Source: Chloroflexota bacterium
GTDB lineage: Bacteria > Chloroflexota > Anaerolineae > J036 > Brachytrichaceae
Assembly: GCA_023382055.1 (NCBI GenBank)
Contig: JAMCQN010000013.1
Span: 85,909 to 149,908 of the forward strand
Direction of reading: 5' to 3'
Length of the DNA: 64,000 bases
Position 1 is the first letter of the stretch; each line of letters starts with the position of its first letter. Below, piece after piece: positions 53,087 through 62,600 of this stretch. The notes under the pieces are model-generated. The model saw only the letters and a program-made list of their open reading frames with translations. It ran no database searches and was not told the origin of the DNA. Made by a program: the position numbers and the translations under genes.

Positions 53087-53995
53087 TTATTCGGCGCCAA
53101 ACGGGAAGCTCGTGACCTCATTCGCCACAGCTTCCAGCAGGATGGAGAGTTCGCGCTTGTCCTCGGCATCCAGCCCCTCGGGACCTGCCGGCGCGCGCTC
53201 GATTGTCGACGTAAAGACACCGCGCCGTTTCAGCAAATAGCGCATGAAGGGGTGGTTTTCGAGCACGATCAGCGGCAGCAGCCGGCGGTGCAGGTCGCGC
53301 GCGCCAGCCTGGTCACCCGCCCACCAGCTCTCGATCACTTTAGCCAGCAGGTCGGCGAGTTCACAGGCGGGCATGCAGCCGTTCGCGCCACGACGCAACT
53401 CATCGGGCATGTGCCGGCCGCCGAAACCGCCGAAGATCGTTTTCACCCGGTCGCCCACCAGGCGTTGCACCTCGGCGATGTGTTTCGGCCCCGGCGGTCG
53501 TTCCTCTTTGACGTACTCGATGCCGGGCACCTTCTCCAGCAGTGTCGCGATCTGCTCGCCGTTCAGCGGGGCATAAGTCGCGGCATTCTGCAGGATGATC
53601 GGGCCATCATAGGCATCGGCCATGCGCTGGAACATCTCCATCGCGATCGCCGCGTTAGTGCGCGCCGGCGACATCGCGATGATCGCATCCGCGCCCGCCT
53701 TTTGGGCGGCGCGCGCGAAAAGCAACACCTGCGGCACCGAGATGCCGGAGCATCCGAATACCACCGGCAGCCGTCCGTTCACGGTTTCCAGTACAGCGTC
53801 CAGATTGCGGATGCGCTCTTCCTCGCCGAGGAAGTAGAACTCCCCGACCATCACCGGCCAGACGATCCCGTGCTGGCCGCTGCGGCAGCAGAAATCCGCG
53901 GCAGCGCGCAAGTCTGGTGTCAGGATATCGTAATCTTCGCTGTAGGGTGTGGGCAACAGGCCAAAAACACCCTTCAAGTGGTTGAAACGAGCCAT
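53087..53995 (-). CDS. DapA-family aldolase/lyase
   Basis: 302 residues of the class I aldolase TIM-barrel family (dihydrodipicolinate synthase, KDG aldolase, N-acetylneuraminate lyase). The Schiff-base lysine is in GIEYVKEERP, and GQHGIVWPVMVGEFYFLGEE corresponds to the pyruvate-binding GTTGE loop in a diverged form. The Tyr of the DHDPS YNVPSRT motif is replaced (LQNAATYAPL), so lysine synthesis is unlikely and sugar-acid cleavage or dehydration more so. AGAGGAG precedes the ATG. It is separated from the hydantoinase operon by the IS66 remnant and lies on the other strand. Confidence 0.83.
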   Translation of the reverse strand: MARFNHLKGVFGLLPTPYSEDYDILTPDLRAAADFCCRSGQHGIVWPVMVGEFYFLGEEERIRNLDAVLETVNGRLPVVFGCSGISVPQVLLFARAAQKAGADAIIAMSPARTNAAIAMEMFQRMADAYDGPIILQNAATYAPLNGEQIATLLEKVPGIEYVKEERPPGPKHIAEVQRLVGDRVKTIFGGFGGRHMPDELRRGANGCMPACELADLLAKVIESWWAGDQAGARDLHRRLLPLIVLENHPFMRYLLKRRGVFTSTIERAPAGPEGLDAEDKRELSILLEAVANEVTSFPFGAE

Positions 53996-54034
53996 TGTGC
54001 GGTTACTCCTCTTTTACCTTGTAACAACGGAAAC

Positions 54035-54196
54035 TTACAAATGATCTTCCGCGCGATCCGAAGGTTTCCGACGGCGCGCCATGCCGATGGGCTCGTAACG
54101 CTCCGGCTGAAGTGATCGAGAGCTGTATACGAGGTTGCCGATCAGTCCGTACGCGCCGGTTATCAGGATGGTCTTCTTTGTTGGCGGTTTCCCCAT
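54035..54196 (-). pseudogene. Truncated N-terminus of an NAD-dependent epimerase
   Basis: From ATG at 54196 the minus strand encodes 53 residues: MGKPPTKKTILITGAYGLIG and NLVYSSRSLQPERYEPIGMA, then RRRKPSDRAEDHL and TAA at 54035. The Rossmann dinucleotide-binding motif GAYGLIG and the following helix are intact, but the gene stops before the second strand pair and the catalytic Tyr-Lys. It lies 39 bp upstream of the DapA-family gene. Confidence 0.65.
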
Positions 54197-54525
54197 ATTT
54201 CACCGTTATACTACGGCTCCACGTTCGAACCCCTGCAGGCCATCCAGCCGCGGGGGCTTCTTGTATTTTCGACCATATCCCACGCGTTATCCCACACGGT
54301 GTGTGGGATATTCTGCCGCACGAATCCATCCCAGCGCGCCACGACCGAATACCAGTTGCCGCACGGCGTTCATCACGATCCACTCGCTACATGCGGCGCC
54401 GCTACAGGCAATTCCGCTGCAGCAGCTTTGATTCGTGTTCAGCATGACGGGAAAAGCATCACTCGGCGCAGTGTCGCCGCGTGATGCTTAGCGTGAATGG
54501 CTGTGGCGTCAATGGTCTTGGCCTG
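54197..54525. other. Intergenic region with one palindrome (54288-54310)
   Basis: About 330 bp without a gene. It contains TATCCCACAC (54288-54297), GGT, and the exact complement (54301-54310): a 10-bp stem with 3-nt loop, of the same short-loop design as the REP-like elements but different in sequence. Nothing else was recognised. Confidence 0.55.
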
Positions 54526-55488
54526 TTATTTCGGGCGGTTTCCCAACAATGTTTCAATCCGCTCCATGACGTCGGGGGTCAGCTTCTCGACGACGTCCAG
54601 CGCCTTCATGTTTTCACGCACCTGCTCCGGTCGCGATGCGCCGGTGATGACTGTGCTGACATGCGGATTCTTCAGGCACCATGCCAGCGCCATCTGGGCG
54701 ATGGTGCAGCCTAATTCCGCGGCAATCGGCGCCAACTGCTTCACCACGGCCAGCCGGTCCGGCCGCAAGACTTCCTTGCGCAACCACTCGTACCCCGGCA
54801 GCGCGGCGCGCGAATCTGGCGGAACCACGCCGTCGTTGTATTTTCCGCTCAAGAGACCGGAGGCCAGCGGACTCCAGATCGTAGTACCCAGCCCCATCAT
54901 CTGGTAAAGCGGAGCGTATTCTTTCTCTACGCGCTCGCGATGGAACATGTTGTACTGCGGTTGCTCCATTTGCGGGGGCAGCAAGTGATGCTGCTGCGAG
55001 ACAGCATATGCCTCCGTGAGTTGCTGCGCGTCCCACTCGCTGGCGCCCCAGTACAGCGCCTTACCCTGACGGATGAAGTTATCCATCGTCCACACCGTTT
55101 CCGCGATTGGCGTATCGGGGTCGGGGCGGTGGCAGAAAATCAGGTCCACATAGTCCACCTGCAGGCGCTTGAGCGCCTTGTGAAAGCCCTCGGTCAGGTG
55201 CTTGCGCGACAGCCCCGTATCATTCGCGCCTTTCCCGCCCCAGAATATCTTCGTCGATACCACGTAAGATTCGCGCGGCAGCTCTTTGAGCACCTTGCCC
55301 ATGGAGATCTCCGCGTTGCCATCGGCGTACGCTTCGGCGTTGTCGAAGAAATTGACGCCTGCCTCATAGGCCGCCAGCAGACACGCGCGCGTCCCGCTGT
55401 CATCCACCTGCCCACCATAGGTCACCCATGCACCAATGGACAACTCACTGACGCGCAATCCAGCACTTCCTAAACGACGATACTTCAT
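54526..55488 (-). CDS. Aldo/keto reductase (YghZ/Kv-beta-like)
   Basis: 320 residues. [20 protein letters not shown] opens the barrel; the catalytic tetrad is seen in [12 protein letters not shown] (Asp, Tyr), [10 protein letters not shown] (Lys) and [15 protein letters not shown] (His). [12 protein letters not shown] and [14 protein letters not shown] form the NADPH site. Kv-beta-like reductases reduce varied aldehydes and ketones. The start is set at 55488 because AGGAG lies 8 nt upstream; the earlier in-frame ATG at 55494 is only 2 nt from it. Confidence 0.93.
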   Translation of the reverse strand: MKYRRLGSAGLRVSELSIGAWVTYGGQVDDSGTRACLLAAYEAGVNFFDNAEAYADGNAEISMGKVLKELPRESYVVSTKIFWGGKGANDTGLSRKHLTEGFHKALKRLQVDYVDLIFCHRPDPDTPIAETVWTMDNFIRQGKALYWGASEWDAQQLTEAYAVSQQHHLLPPQMEQPQYNMFHRERVEKEYAPLYQMMGLGTTIWSPLASGLLSGKYNDGVVPPDSRAALPGYEWLRKEVLRPDRLAVVKQLAPIAAELGCTIAQMALAWCLKNPHVSTVITGASRPEQVRENMKALDVVEKLTPDVMERIETLLGNRPK

Positions 55489-55609
55489 TCCCATTTCTCC
55501 TTTACCTGTACAAACAATGGAGCGCAAAGCCTGACCGGGATTTGCCCCGTAGTCTTTGCGCTCCAACACCGCCTGTCGATCAGACGGAAGAGCCTACTTA
55601 CCTGAGAAC

Positions 55610-57928
55610 TTACTTGCCGGCGGCCTTCGGCAGAATAGTGGGTTGCGCCGTCGCAACGATCACCTCGCGCTTGCTCTGCCAGATGGCCCAGACCACGCCG
55701 GCCAGCAGTACCAGCGTGATCACGATTGTAACGAAATTCATCTGCGCTGTCACCAGAAGCGGCGCGGCCAGCACCGATACCAGATTGACGACTTTGATCA
55801 TCGGGTTCAACGCCGGGCCGGCGGTATCCTTCAACGGATCGCCGACGGTATCGCCCACGACAGCCGCCTTGTGGCGCTCGCTGCCTTTGCCCGTGTTAGC
55901 CGCCAGGTTGCGCGGTTCGTCTTCAACCGACTTCTTGGCGTTATCCCACGCGCCGCCGGTGTTAGACATGAACACCGCCAGCAACTGACCGGACACGATG
56001 ATGCCCGCCAGAAAACCGCCCAGCGCCTCGACCTGCAACACCAGGCCGACGATCAACGGCGTGATCACGGCGATCACCGCCAGCGGGATCAGCTCTTTCT
56101 GAGCCGAGGCCGTAGAGATGCCGACCACCTGCCGGTAGTCGGGGGCAACGGTGCCTTCCATGATGCCGGGGAGGCGGAACTGGCGGCGCACCTCTTCAAC
56201 GATCATGCCGGCTGCGCGCGACACGGCGCGGATCGACAGCGAGCTGAACAACCACGGCAGCGCGCCGCCCAGCAGCAGTCCGACAAACACCCGCGTATCG
56301 GAGATGCGGATGGAATCCAGCACCGGCAGCCCGTTCTGCGCCTGCACGCGGGCGACATCTGTGATGTACGAACCGAATAGTGAGGCCGCCGCAATCACCG
56401 CGGAAGCGATCGCTACGCCCTTGGTAATGGCTTTAGTCGTATTTCCCACGGCGTCGAGGTCGGCCATGATCTGGCGGGCCGTCTTGGTGTTCTCGTCTTC
56501 CATGCCCTGCCAGGCCATCTCGCCGATGCCATTGGCATTATCGCTGATGGGTCCGTACGAGTCCATCGCCACGTTATTGCCGGTGTGGCTCAACATACCG
56601 ATGCCGATCATCGCGATGGCATACAGCACGTAGGTCGGGCCTTCGGCCTGGAACAGCAGCAGCGCCAGCACAAAGCTGATGACGATTACAACCAGCGCCC
56701 ACACGGTGGATTCGTATCCGCTGGCCAGACCGGACAGGATCGTTGTGGCGGGACCGCCACTCGTCTGTTTAACGATTTCCTTCACCGGCGGCTTGGTGGT
56801 CGAAGTGAAGTAGGAGGTCAACGGGTTGAAAGCCACAGCCAGCGCGACACCGATGGCGGTCAGCGCGCCAAGGCGCCAGTCACCCTCGTAAAGCAGCGAT
56901 ACGACAAAAGCGCTGCAGATCGTGATGACACTCGACACTTCATATGAGCGGAACATGGATTCTTCGGCATTGTGCGAGCGCAGGGCTTTGATCGGGATGT
57001 TCTCCCAGATTGGCACTGTGAACGTACCGATGATGGACGATATCACGCCGATGCCGCGGATGATCAAGGGATAAATGATCCACTTGGCGGCATGCGTGGG
57101 ATCGATCGCCATGACGGCTAAACCGAGGATCAGCGCGGAGACGATCGTCACTTCGTAGGATTCGAAGATGTCCGCCGCCATACCGGCGCAATCGCCTACG
57201 TTGTCACCCACCAGATCGGCGACCACGGCGGCGTTGCGCGGGTCGTCTTCGGGGATATCCTTCTCGACTTTTCCGACCAGGTCGGCGCCGACATCGGCCG
57301 CCTTGGTGTAAATGCCGCCGCCGACGCGCATGAACAGCGCCAGCAGCGTGCCGCCGAAGCCGAAGCCCAGCAGCGCGTCAGGGGCCGCCTTGCCGAAGAT
57401 GATAAAGATGGTGGTGCCGCCCAGCAGACCGAGGCCGTCGGTCAGCATACCGGTGATCGTGCCGGCGTAATAGGCGATGGAGAGCGCCTCGGTGAAACCG
57501 CGCCGAGACGCGGACGCGACACGTACGTTGGCCTGCACCGCCATGCGCATGCCGTACTGGCCGACGATCAAGCTGAATGACGCGCCCAGGATGAAGGCCA
57601 CCGTGCGGCCAATCGCTACGATGAGCGTCGCGTTACCGCCGAACAAATCAAAGGCTTCCTGAGTGGGGCGCACCACAGCAACGCTCAGGAACATCGCAAC
57701 AGCAAGAATAGCGATCAATGGCAGGATCGTGCGCAACTGGCGGCCCAGGTAGGCATCGGCGCCGACGCGAATCGCGTTCCAGACTTCCTGCATCTTGGCG
57801 GTGCCTTTATCCTTCTTAAGGACACCTGAACGCAGCCACCAGGCGTATAGCAGACTGATAATGGCTATACCGATGACTACAAATGGAACAACCCTTTCGA
57901 ACACAGTGAGGTTTGTCATCAGGAACAT
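55610..57928 (-). CDS. hppA: Membrane H+-translocating pyrophosphatase, K+-independent type
   Basis: 772 residues with about 16 membrane helices. The pyrophosphate site is visible in ADVGADLVGKVEKDIPEDDP (211-230) and DLVGDNVGDCAGMAADIFES (238-257), and near the end in AAVVGDTVGDPLKDTAGPA. GNTTKAITKG (495-504) carries Lys499 and Thr502, the pair found in K+-independent H+-PPases, where K+-dependent ones have Ala. It uses PPi from biosynthesis to pump protons. AAGGAG precedes the ATG. It is divergent from the UbiD gene. Confidence 0.97.
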   Translation of the reverse strand: MFLMTNLTVFERVVPFVVIGIAIISLLYAWWLRSGVLKKDKGTAKMQEVWNAIRVGADAYLGRQLRTILPLIAILAVAMFLSVAVVRPTQEAFDLFGGNATLIVAIGRTVAFILGASFSLIVGQYGMRMAVQANVRVASASRRGFTEALSIAYYAGTITGMLTDGLGLLGGTTIFIIFGKAAPDALLGFGFGGTLLALFMRVGGGIYTKAADVGADLVGKVEKDIPEDDPRNAAVVADLVGDNVGDCAGMAADIFESYEVTIVSALILGLAVMAIDPTHAAKWIIYPLIIRGIGVISSIIGTFTVPIWENIPIKALRSHNAEESMFRSYEVSSVITICSAFVVSLLYEGDWRLGALTAIGVALAVAFNPLTSYFTSTTKPPVKEIVKQTSGGPATTILSGLASGYESTVWALVVIVISFVLALLLFQAEGPTYVLYAIAMIGIGMLSHTGNNVAMDSYGPISDNANGIGEMAWQGMEDENTKTARQIMADLDAVGNTTKAITKGVAIASAVIAAASLFGSYITDVARVQAQNGLPVLDSIRISDTRVFVGLLLGGALPWLFSSLSIRAVSRAAGMIVEEVRRQFRLPGIMEGTVAPDYRQVVGISTASAQKELIPLAVIAVITPLIVGLVLQVEALGGFLAGIIVSGQLLAVFMSNTGGAWDNAKKSVEDEPRNLAANTGKGSERHKAAVVGDTVGDPLKDTAGPALNPMIKVVNLVSVLAAPLLVTAQMNFVTIVITLVLLAGVVWAIWQSKREVIVATAQPTILPKAAGK

Positions 57929-58231
57929 CGAACAACTTTCTCCTTGTTTATATGTTGACTATTGTGTTGACTTTAATGCCTGCTGCGAGATCATGGCGGA
58001 GAACCAAGTAAGCTAACCCGGTGGTCAAGTACACTTGTTTACAGTCGTCCCGGCCCGTATAGGCTTTCCGAAATAACTAGCAAATTTTAGGTTTACGCCA
58101 CCTTGTTGTCAAATCAGAAATGCCGGGGCGCTTTCTGCCCGGCGCACAGTAAAATCAAACACCAGCGCGCCGGCAGGATTGCTCTGCGCGCGGCAATTCA
58201 GGCATAGCGACAGGGGCAATGACATACAGCC
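57929..58231. other. Divergent intergenic region of hppA and the UbiD gene
   Basis: About 300 bp without a gene. For the plus strand TTGTTT (58035-58040) and TATAGG (58058-58063) are spaced 17 nt and could be a weak promoter for the UbiD gene. No convincing operator or riboswitch was recognised. Confidence 0.35.
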
Positions 58232-59620
58232 ATGACTCAGATACATGATCTGCGTTCGTTTATCGAAACTTTGGAAGCGCACGGCCAACTCGCCCGCATC
58301 CGGAAACCGGTCAGCATCATCCACGAGGTTGCTGACATCGGCGCCACCTGTGAGCGCACGGGCGGGCCGGCCCCGCTGTTCGAGCAACTCACAGGAGAAT
58401 CAACCGCGAGCCATGAACCGCAGAGCTTTGCAGGCTGGCGGTTATTCAGCAGCGCCGTCGCCAATCAAAAGCGCGTGGCGCTGGCGCTGAATTGCGACAA
58501 GACCGCCGTCACTGCCACGATGGCAAATGCACTGGAACCGCAGAACGCCATTGCGCCCGTCCTCACGGAACATGCGGAGTGGAAGCGCCATGTCACGACC
58601 GATCTCAACCAGATCGATCTGCGCCTGTTGCCGATTCCCAAACACGCGGTCGGCGATGGCGGGCGGTTCATTACCGGCGGCGTCACTGTGAGCAAACACC
58701 CCGAAAGCGGCATCGGCAACCTCGGCTATAACCGCATGGAGATCCTGGGCCCGCGCACACTGGGCATGAACATCAACCAGTGGCGGGATGTGCAGCGCTC
58801 GCATGCAGCCGCAGAAGCCAAGGGCAAGCCGTTAGGCATCGCCGTCGCCATCGGGTTGGATCCGGCGCTGAGCATCGCCGCAGGCTGCAAGTACGAAGGC
58901 GATGAGACACAGATTGCCGGCGCCATTCGGGGCATGCCGGTGGAGGTCACGCGCGGCATCACTGTGGATGTAGATACCATCCCGGCGCACGCAGAAGTGG
59001 TATTGGAAGGCCATATCCTGCCCGGCGCACGGCGGGAAGAAGGCCCGCTGGCGGAGTTCCACGGCTACTACGGCGAGCCCTGGAATTCACCGGTGTTCGA
59101 AGTTACCGCGGTATGCCACCGCAGTGAGCCGATCTATCAGACGATTGTGCCGGGGTGGAACGAACACATCTACATCGGAAACGTGCTGCCGCGCGAACCT
59201 CTGCTCATGCGGTTTGTCTCACACACCAGCAGGAACGTCCAGGCCGTACACATTCCCCCTTATACCAACGGATTCCTGGTGGTCGTGCAACTGAGCAAAA
59301 AAGCCAACATGGGCGAACCTCGCAATGTGGCTATGGGTGCGTTTGCCGCGCATCCCAATTTCCGCGTGTGCGTCGTCGTCGAGGGCGATGTAAACATCTA
59401 CGATCCATCCGACCTGATGTGGGCGTTGACAACCCGCGTAGACTGGGGACGCGATGTCTTCACGATACCGAATGCGCAAGGTCACGAGATGGACCCGGCC
59501 AACGATAGCAAAGGGATCGGTACCAAAATCGGCATCGATGCCACCTTCGATAAAGGCCGGCGACCGTATGGGTCGCGGGTCAGCTACCCGATGGTGGACC
59601 TCTCCAGATACCTTGCTTGA
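58232..59620 (+). CDS. UbiD-family decarboxylase
   Basis: 462 residues. Family landmarks include ARIRKPVSIIHEVADIGATC, GGRFITGGVTVSKHPESG, GNLGYNRMEILGPRTLGMNI, ARREEGPLAEFHGYYGEPWN (the catalytic acidic/Arg network) and DWGRDVFTIPNAQGHEMDPA. UbiD enzymes use prenylated FMN to (de)carboxylate aromatic or unsaturated acids, in quinone synthesis or aromatic catabolism. No ubiX-type prenyltransferase or quinone gene lies next to it, so the substrate is open. Confidence 0.9.
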   Translation: MTQIHDLRSFIETLEAHGQLARIRKPVSIIHEVADIGATCERTGGPAPLFEQLTGESTASHEPQSFAGWRLFSSAVANQKRVALALNCDKTAVTATMANALEPQNAIAPVLTEHAEWKRHVTTDLNQIDLRLLPIPKHAVGDGGRFITGGVTVSKHPESGIGNLGYNRMEILGPRTLGMNINQWRDVQRSHAAAEAKGKPLGIAVAIGLDPALSIAAGCKYEGDETQIAGAIRGMPVEVTRGITVDVDTIPAHAEVVLEGHILPGARREEGPLAEFHGYYGEPWNSPVFEVTAVCHRSEPIYQTIVPGWNEHIYIGNVLPREPLLMRFVSHTSRNVQAVHIPPYTNGFLVVVQLSKKANMGEPRNVAMGAFAAHPNFRVCVVVEGDVNIYDPSDLMWALTTRVDWGRDVFTIPNAQGHEMDPANDSKGIGTKIGIDATFDKGRRPYGSRVSYPMVDLSRYLA

Positions 59621-59623
59621 AAA

Positions 59624-59656
59624 AGACCCCCGGAACTTGCGAAATTCCGGGGGTCT
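59624..59656. repeat. REP-like hairpin between convergent genes (AGACCCCCGG variant)
   Basis: AGACCCCCGGAA (59624-59635) and TTCCGGGGGTCT (59645-59656) form a 12-bp stem with a 9-nt loop. The arm is a variant of AGACTCCCGGAA in the copies at 12393 and 47587. It begins 3 bp after the UbiD stop and lies before the end of the opposing gene, so it probably doubles as a bidirectional terminator. Confidence 0.75.
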
Positions 59657-59682
59657 GGGAGTCATTTGCCGGCAAGAACCTG

Positions 59683-62600
59683 TTAACTCTTGCGCGCCAT
59701 GATTCGCGCGAAACGTATCCACTTCTCATAATCGGGGCGCTTCCACGGCGGCGGCTTTAACGCGGCGTCGAGCTGAGCCGGCGTAGATTTCGCCAGGTCT
59801 TGTACCGAGTTGATGCCGGCTGCCCTTAGCTTTGTTACCTCGGCTGGCCCGATGCCGTTGATGTTCTCAAGAAGTATCGAATCATCTTCGGTCAGTATTG
59901 CATTCATTTGTTCCGTCAGGCTGGTGATTTGCGACTGCTGTTGCTGCGTATCAAAGGTGGATTGATCCAGGCTCTTCTGCAACTCCGCAATGTGCTCTGA
60001 CAGTTGCCTGATGACGTCTTGTTGCTCAGCGGACTCGCGCTGCGCGCGCGCCAGGTGCGCCTGCATTTCTGTGACCTGGGTCGAAAGCTGCATGACAACG
60101 GGTTGCTGCTCCTGGGCTTCCTGCTTGACCCGGCTGACACCGGTCTGGGCCTGGTCGACTTTGCCGGTCAACTGCACGATCATCGCATCACGGGCGTGCA
60201 GCTCGCGCTCTGCGGCATCGAGGCGCACCTTCAGGTCGTCAGACTGGCTGACCAGCCTGGTATAGGCTGCCTGCTGGTCGCCCAGTTGCTGTTGCGACTC
60301 GCTCAAGCGCCGCCGCAGGTCATCAGCCTGGAGCTTCAGATCCGGTACAGACAACTGCTCGTTGGAACCAGCGGTCTGTACGGCCGCTATGCGCGCCTGC
60401 AGCCGCTTCAACTCGCCCTTCAAGTCATCCGCAATGGCATCCTTATCTTTAAGCTTGCCATCCAAAGCGCTCATCAGACCCTGCAGTTCGCCATGGCGCT
60501 TCAGCAGTTCCGAATTGGTGGCATGTTGCTGAGAAAGTTGCTTCTGCAGTTCACCATAGCGCGTATCCATTTGTTCGAGTTGCCCGGTCAGCTTCGACAC
60601 CAGGCCGTCCTTCTCAGAGGATTCCCGCTGCGCCTTTGCCAGCGACACCTGGACTTCGGCGATGCTAACAGTGAGTTTCGAGATGGTGGCCTGCCGGTCC
60701 GCCGAGATGCTTTGCACATTGTCGTGACGCGCCTGCATGCTCTTCATCTGTTCGGTAAATTGCGCCACCAGCGTCTTCTGGTCGGTGTACAGTTGCTGCG
60801 TGGCGCTCTGATGCGCCTGCATGCTGCCGATCTGTTCGGTCAGCTTTACGATCACCGCCTGCCGTTCGGTTGTCATTTGCCTGGCTTGCGCCGCGTCCTG
60901 TATCGCCGCAGCATAGTCCGCCTTCACTTGCACGATAGCCGCTTCCTGTTCGGCCAGTGTCTGCTGCGCGATCTCAAGCTGAGTCTTCACATCGGTCAGG
61001 TAACGGGTAACCTGGCCGATGCTGGCTTCGCGGTCGGCGGCCTCTCGATTGAGTCTCTCATTCAGGCCTTTGAACTCCAGCACCTGATCGGCCAACTGGC
61101 TGATCGATGCCGCATTTTTAGTCATCTCAAAGCGGTGCTGGGCTTCGGCCAGGCTGTTCGTCAATTGATCGATATAAGCAGTGCGCTCTGTCAGGCGATT
61201 TTGAACGTCATCGCAGCGTTTCTGCAGGCTGCCCAGTTGGTCGGTGAGTTGGGAGACAATCGCCTGGCGCTGCGCCAGCAGCTCATTGGCCTGCTCAAGC
61301 TTGGGCTGCAGGTTTTCCATGCGCTGCGCCAATTCAGACATCATCAACTGCTGTCCCAGAGAGTGGTTACTGGCGTCATTGATGTAGGCGCGCAGTTCCA
61401 TGAGCTGATCCGTCAGACCGACGACAGTGGTTTCCTGAGTGAGTGTCTGAGTTTGCCCCTGAGCCACGCGGCGTTCGTGCTCAGCGAGTTCGGCGACCAT
61501 CTGCGCGATGACGGATTGCTGCGTTGTTGCGTCGACCTGAGCCTTGTCCAGGCGCGCCTGCATCCCATCCAGTTGACCGGTCAACTGCGCGATCACAGCC
61601 TGCTGCTGAGCATTGGTCTGCTGCACGCCCTGCGAATGTTCCTGAGCCGCAGCCAGTTGCGCCGTCAGACTATCGACCATGGCATGGCGGGTATCCAGCG
61701 TGTTGTGGGTCTGTTCAATGTGCAGCTTCACCGCCCCCAGTTCGCCCTCCAGCCGCGCACAGGACTGCTGGGCGCCAGCCAGTTCCTGCTCCGCCTTGCC
61801 GGCGCGGGCGCGCTCCTGCTCGATCTGCTGTCGCAGAACGGCGACAGCCGCCTCGCGCTCCTGCAGGTTCTTCCAGGCCGTGTCGAGTTGTATCTTTCCT
61901 TCCGCAATCATCGCCGCGTATTGCGCCAGGGTGTTTTCCTGCCCGGCGTTGAATTGCTGCGCCGTCATACTGCGGTCGCGTAAATCCTTGAGCTGGCTGG
62001 TCATTCCGTCGATCGCGTGCTGCTGCTCGCCGGTAATCTGCTGGTATCTGTCCCGGCTATCCTGCAACTCGCGATTCTGCACGGCCAGTTGCGCGATGGT
62101 AGTCTGCTGTTCCGCCGCGGCGTTTTGTATCGCGTCATATTCGATGTGCGTTTTATTCAACTGCGCAGTCAGTTCGGCGATCGTGCCATGCTGATGCGTC
62201 ACCAGCTCCTGCGTGGCCGTCTGGCGCGCCTGGGCGTCCGCCAGTTGCGTGACGAGTTTGGCGATCATAGCCTGGCGCTCCGAAGCGAGCGTTTGCCCTT
62301 CAGTGACCGCAGCCTCGCTGCGTTTGACCTGCTCCATCAACTGGTCGATTGCCGTCTGGCGCTCGGTTGCCATTTGTTGCAGATAACTCAACTGGCTCTG
62401 CAATCCGCCAAGCTCCAGCGCCGAAATCTGCGACTGGTAGGTAATGCCCGCCGTGTCGGGGGCAGCCGCCTGCGCCGCTGCATTGGCCGTGTTGATCTGC
62501 GCGGACAGATTCTCGGTGTGTATGCGGCTCTCAGCCAGGCTGGCGAACGTTGAATTCAAATCGGCGCGGGTTTTCTCAAGCTGGTCTGCCAATTGCGCGA

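Noticed and set aside
52892..54115. 407-codon plus-strand frame opposite the IS66 remnant and the DapA-family gene
   Set aside because: It runs antisense through two unrelated units and has no family resemblance.
60004..61983. 659-codon open frame on the plus strand, opposite the coiled-coil gene
   Set aside because: It is an antisense shadow created by the regular Gln/Leu-rich repeats; its Leu/Arg-rich text has no domain, no ribosome site and no independent evidence.
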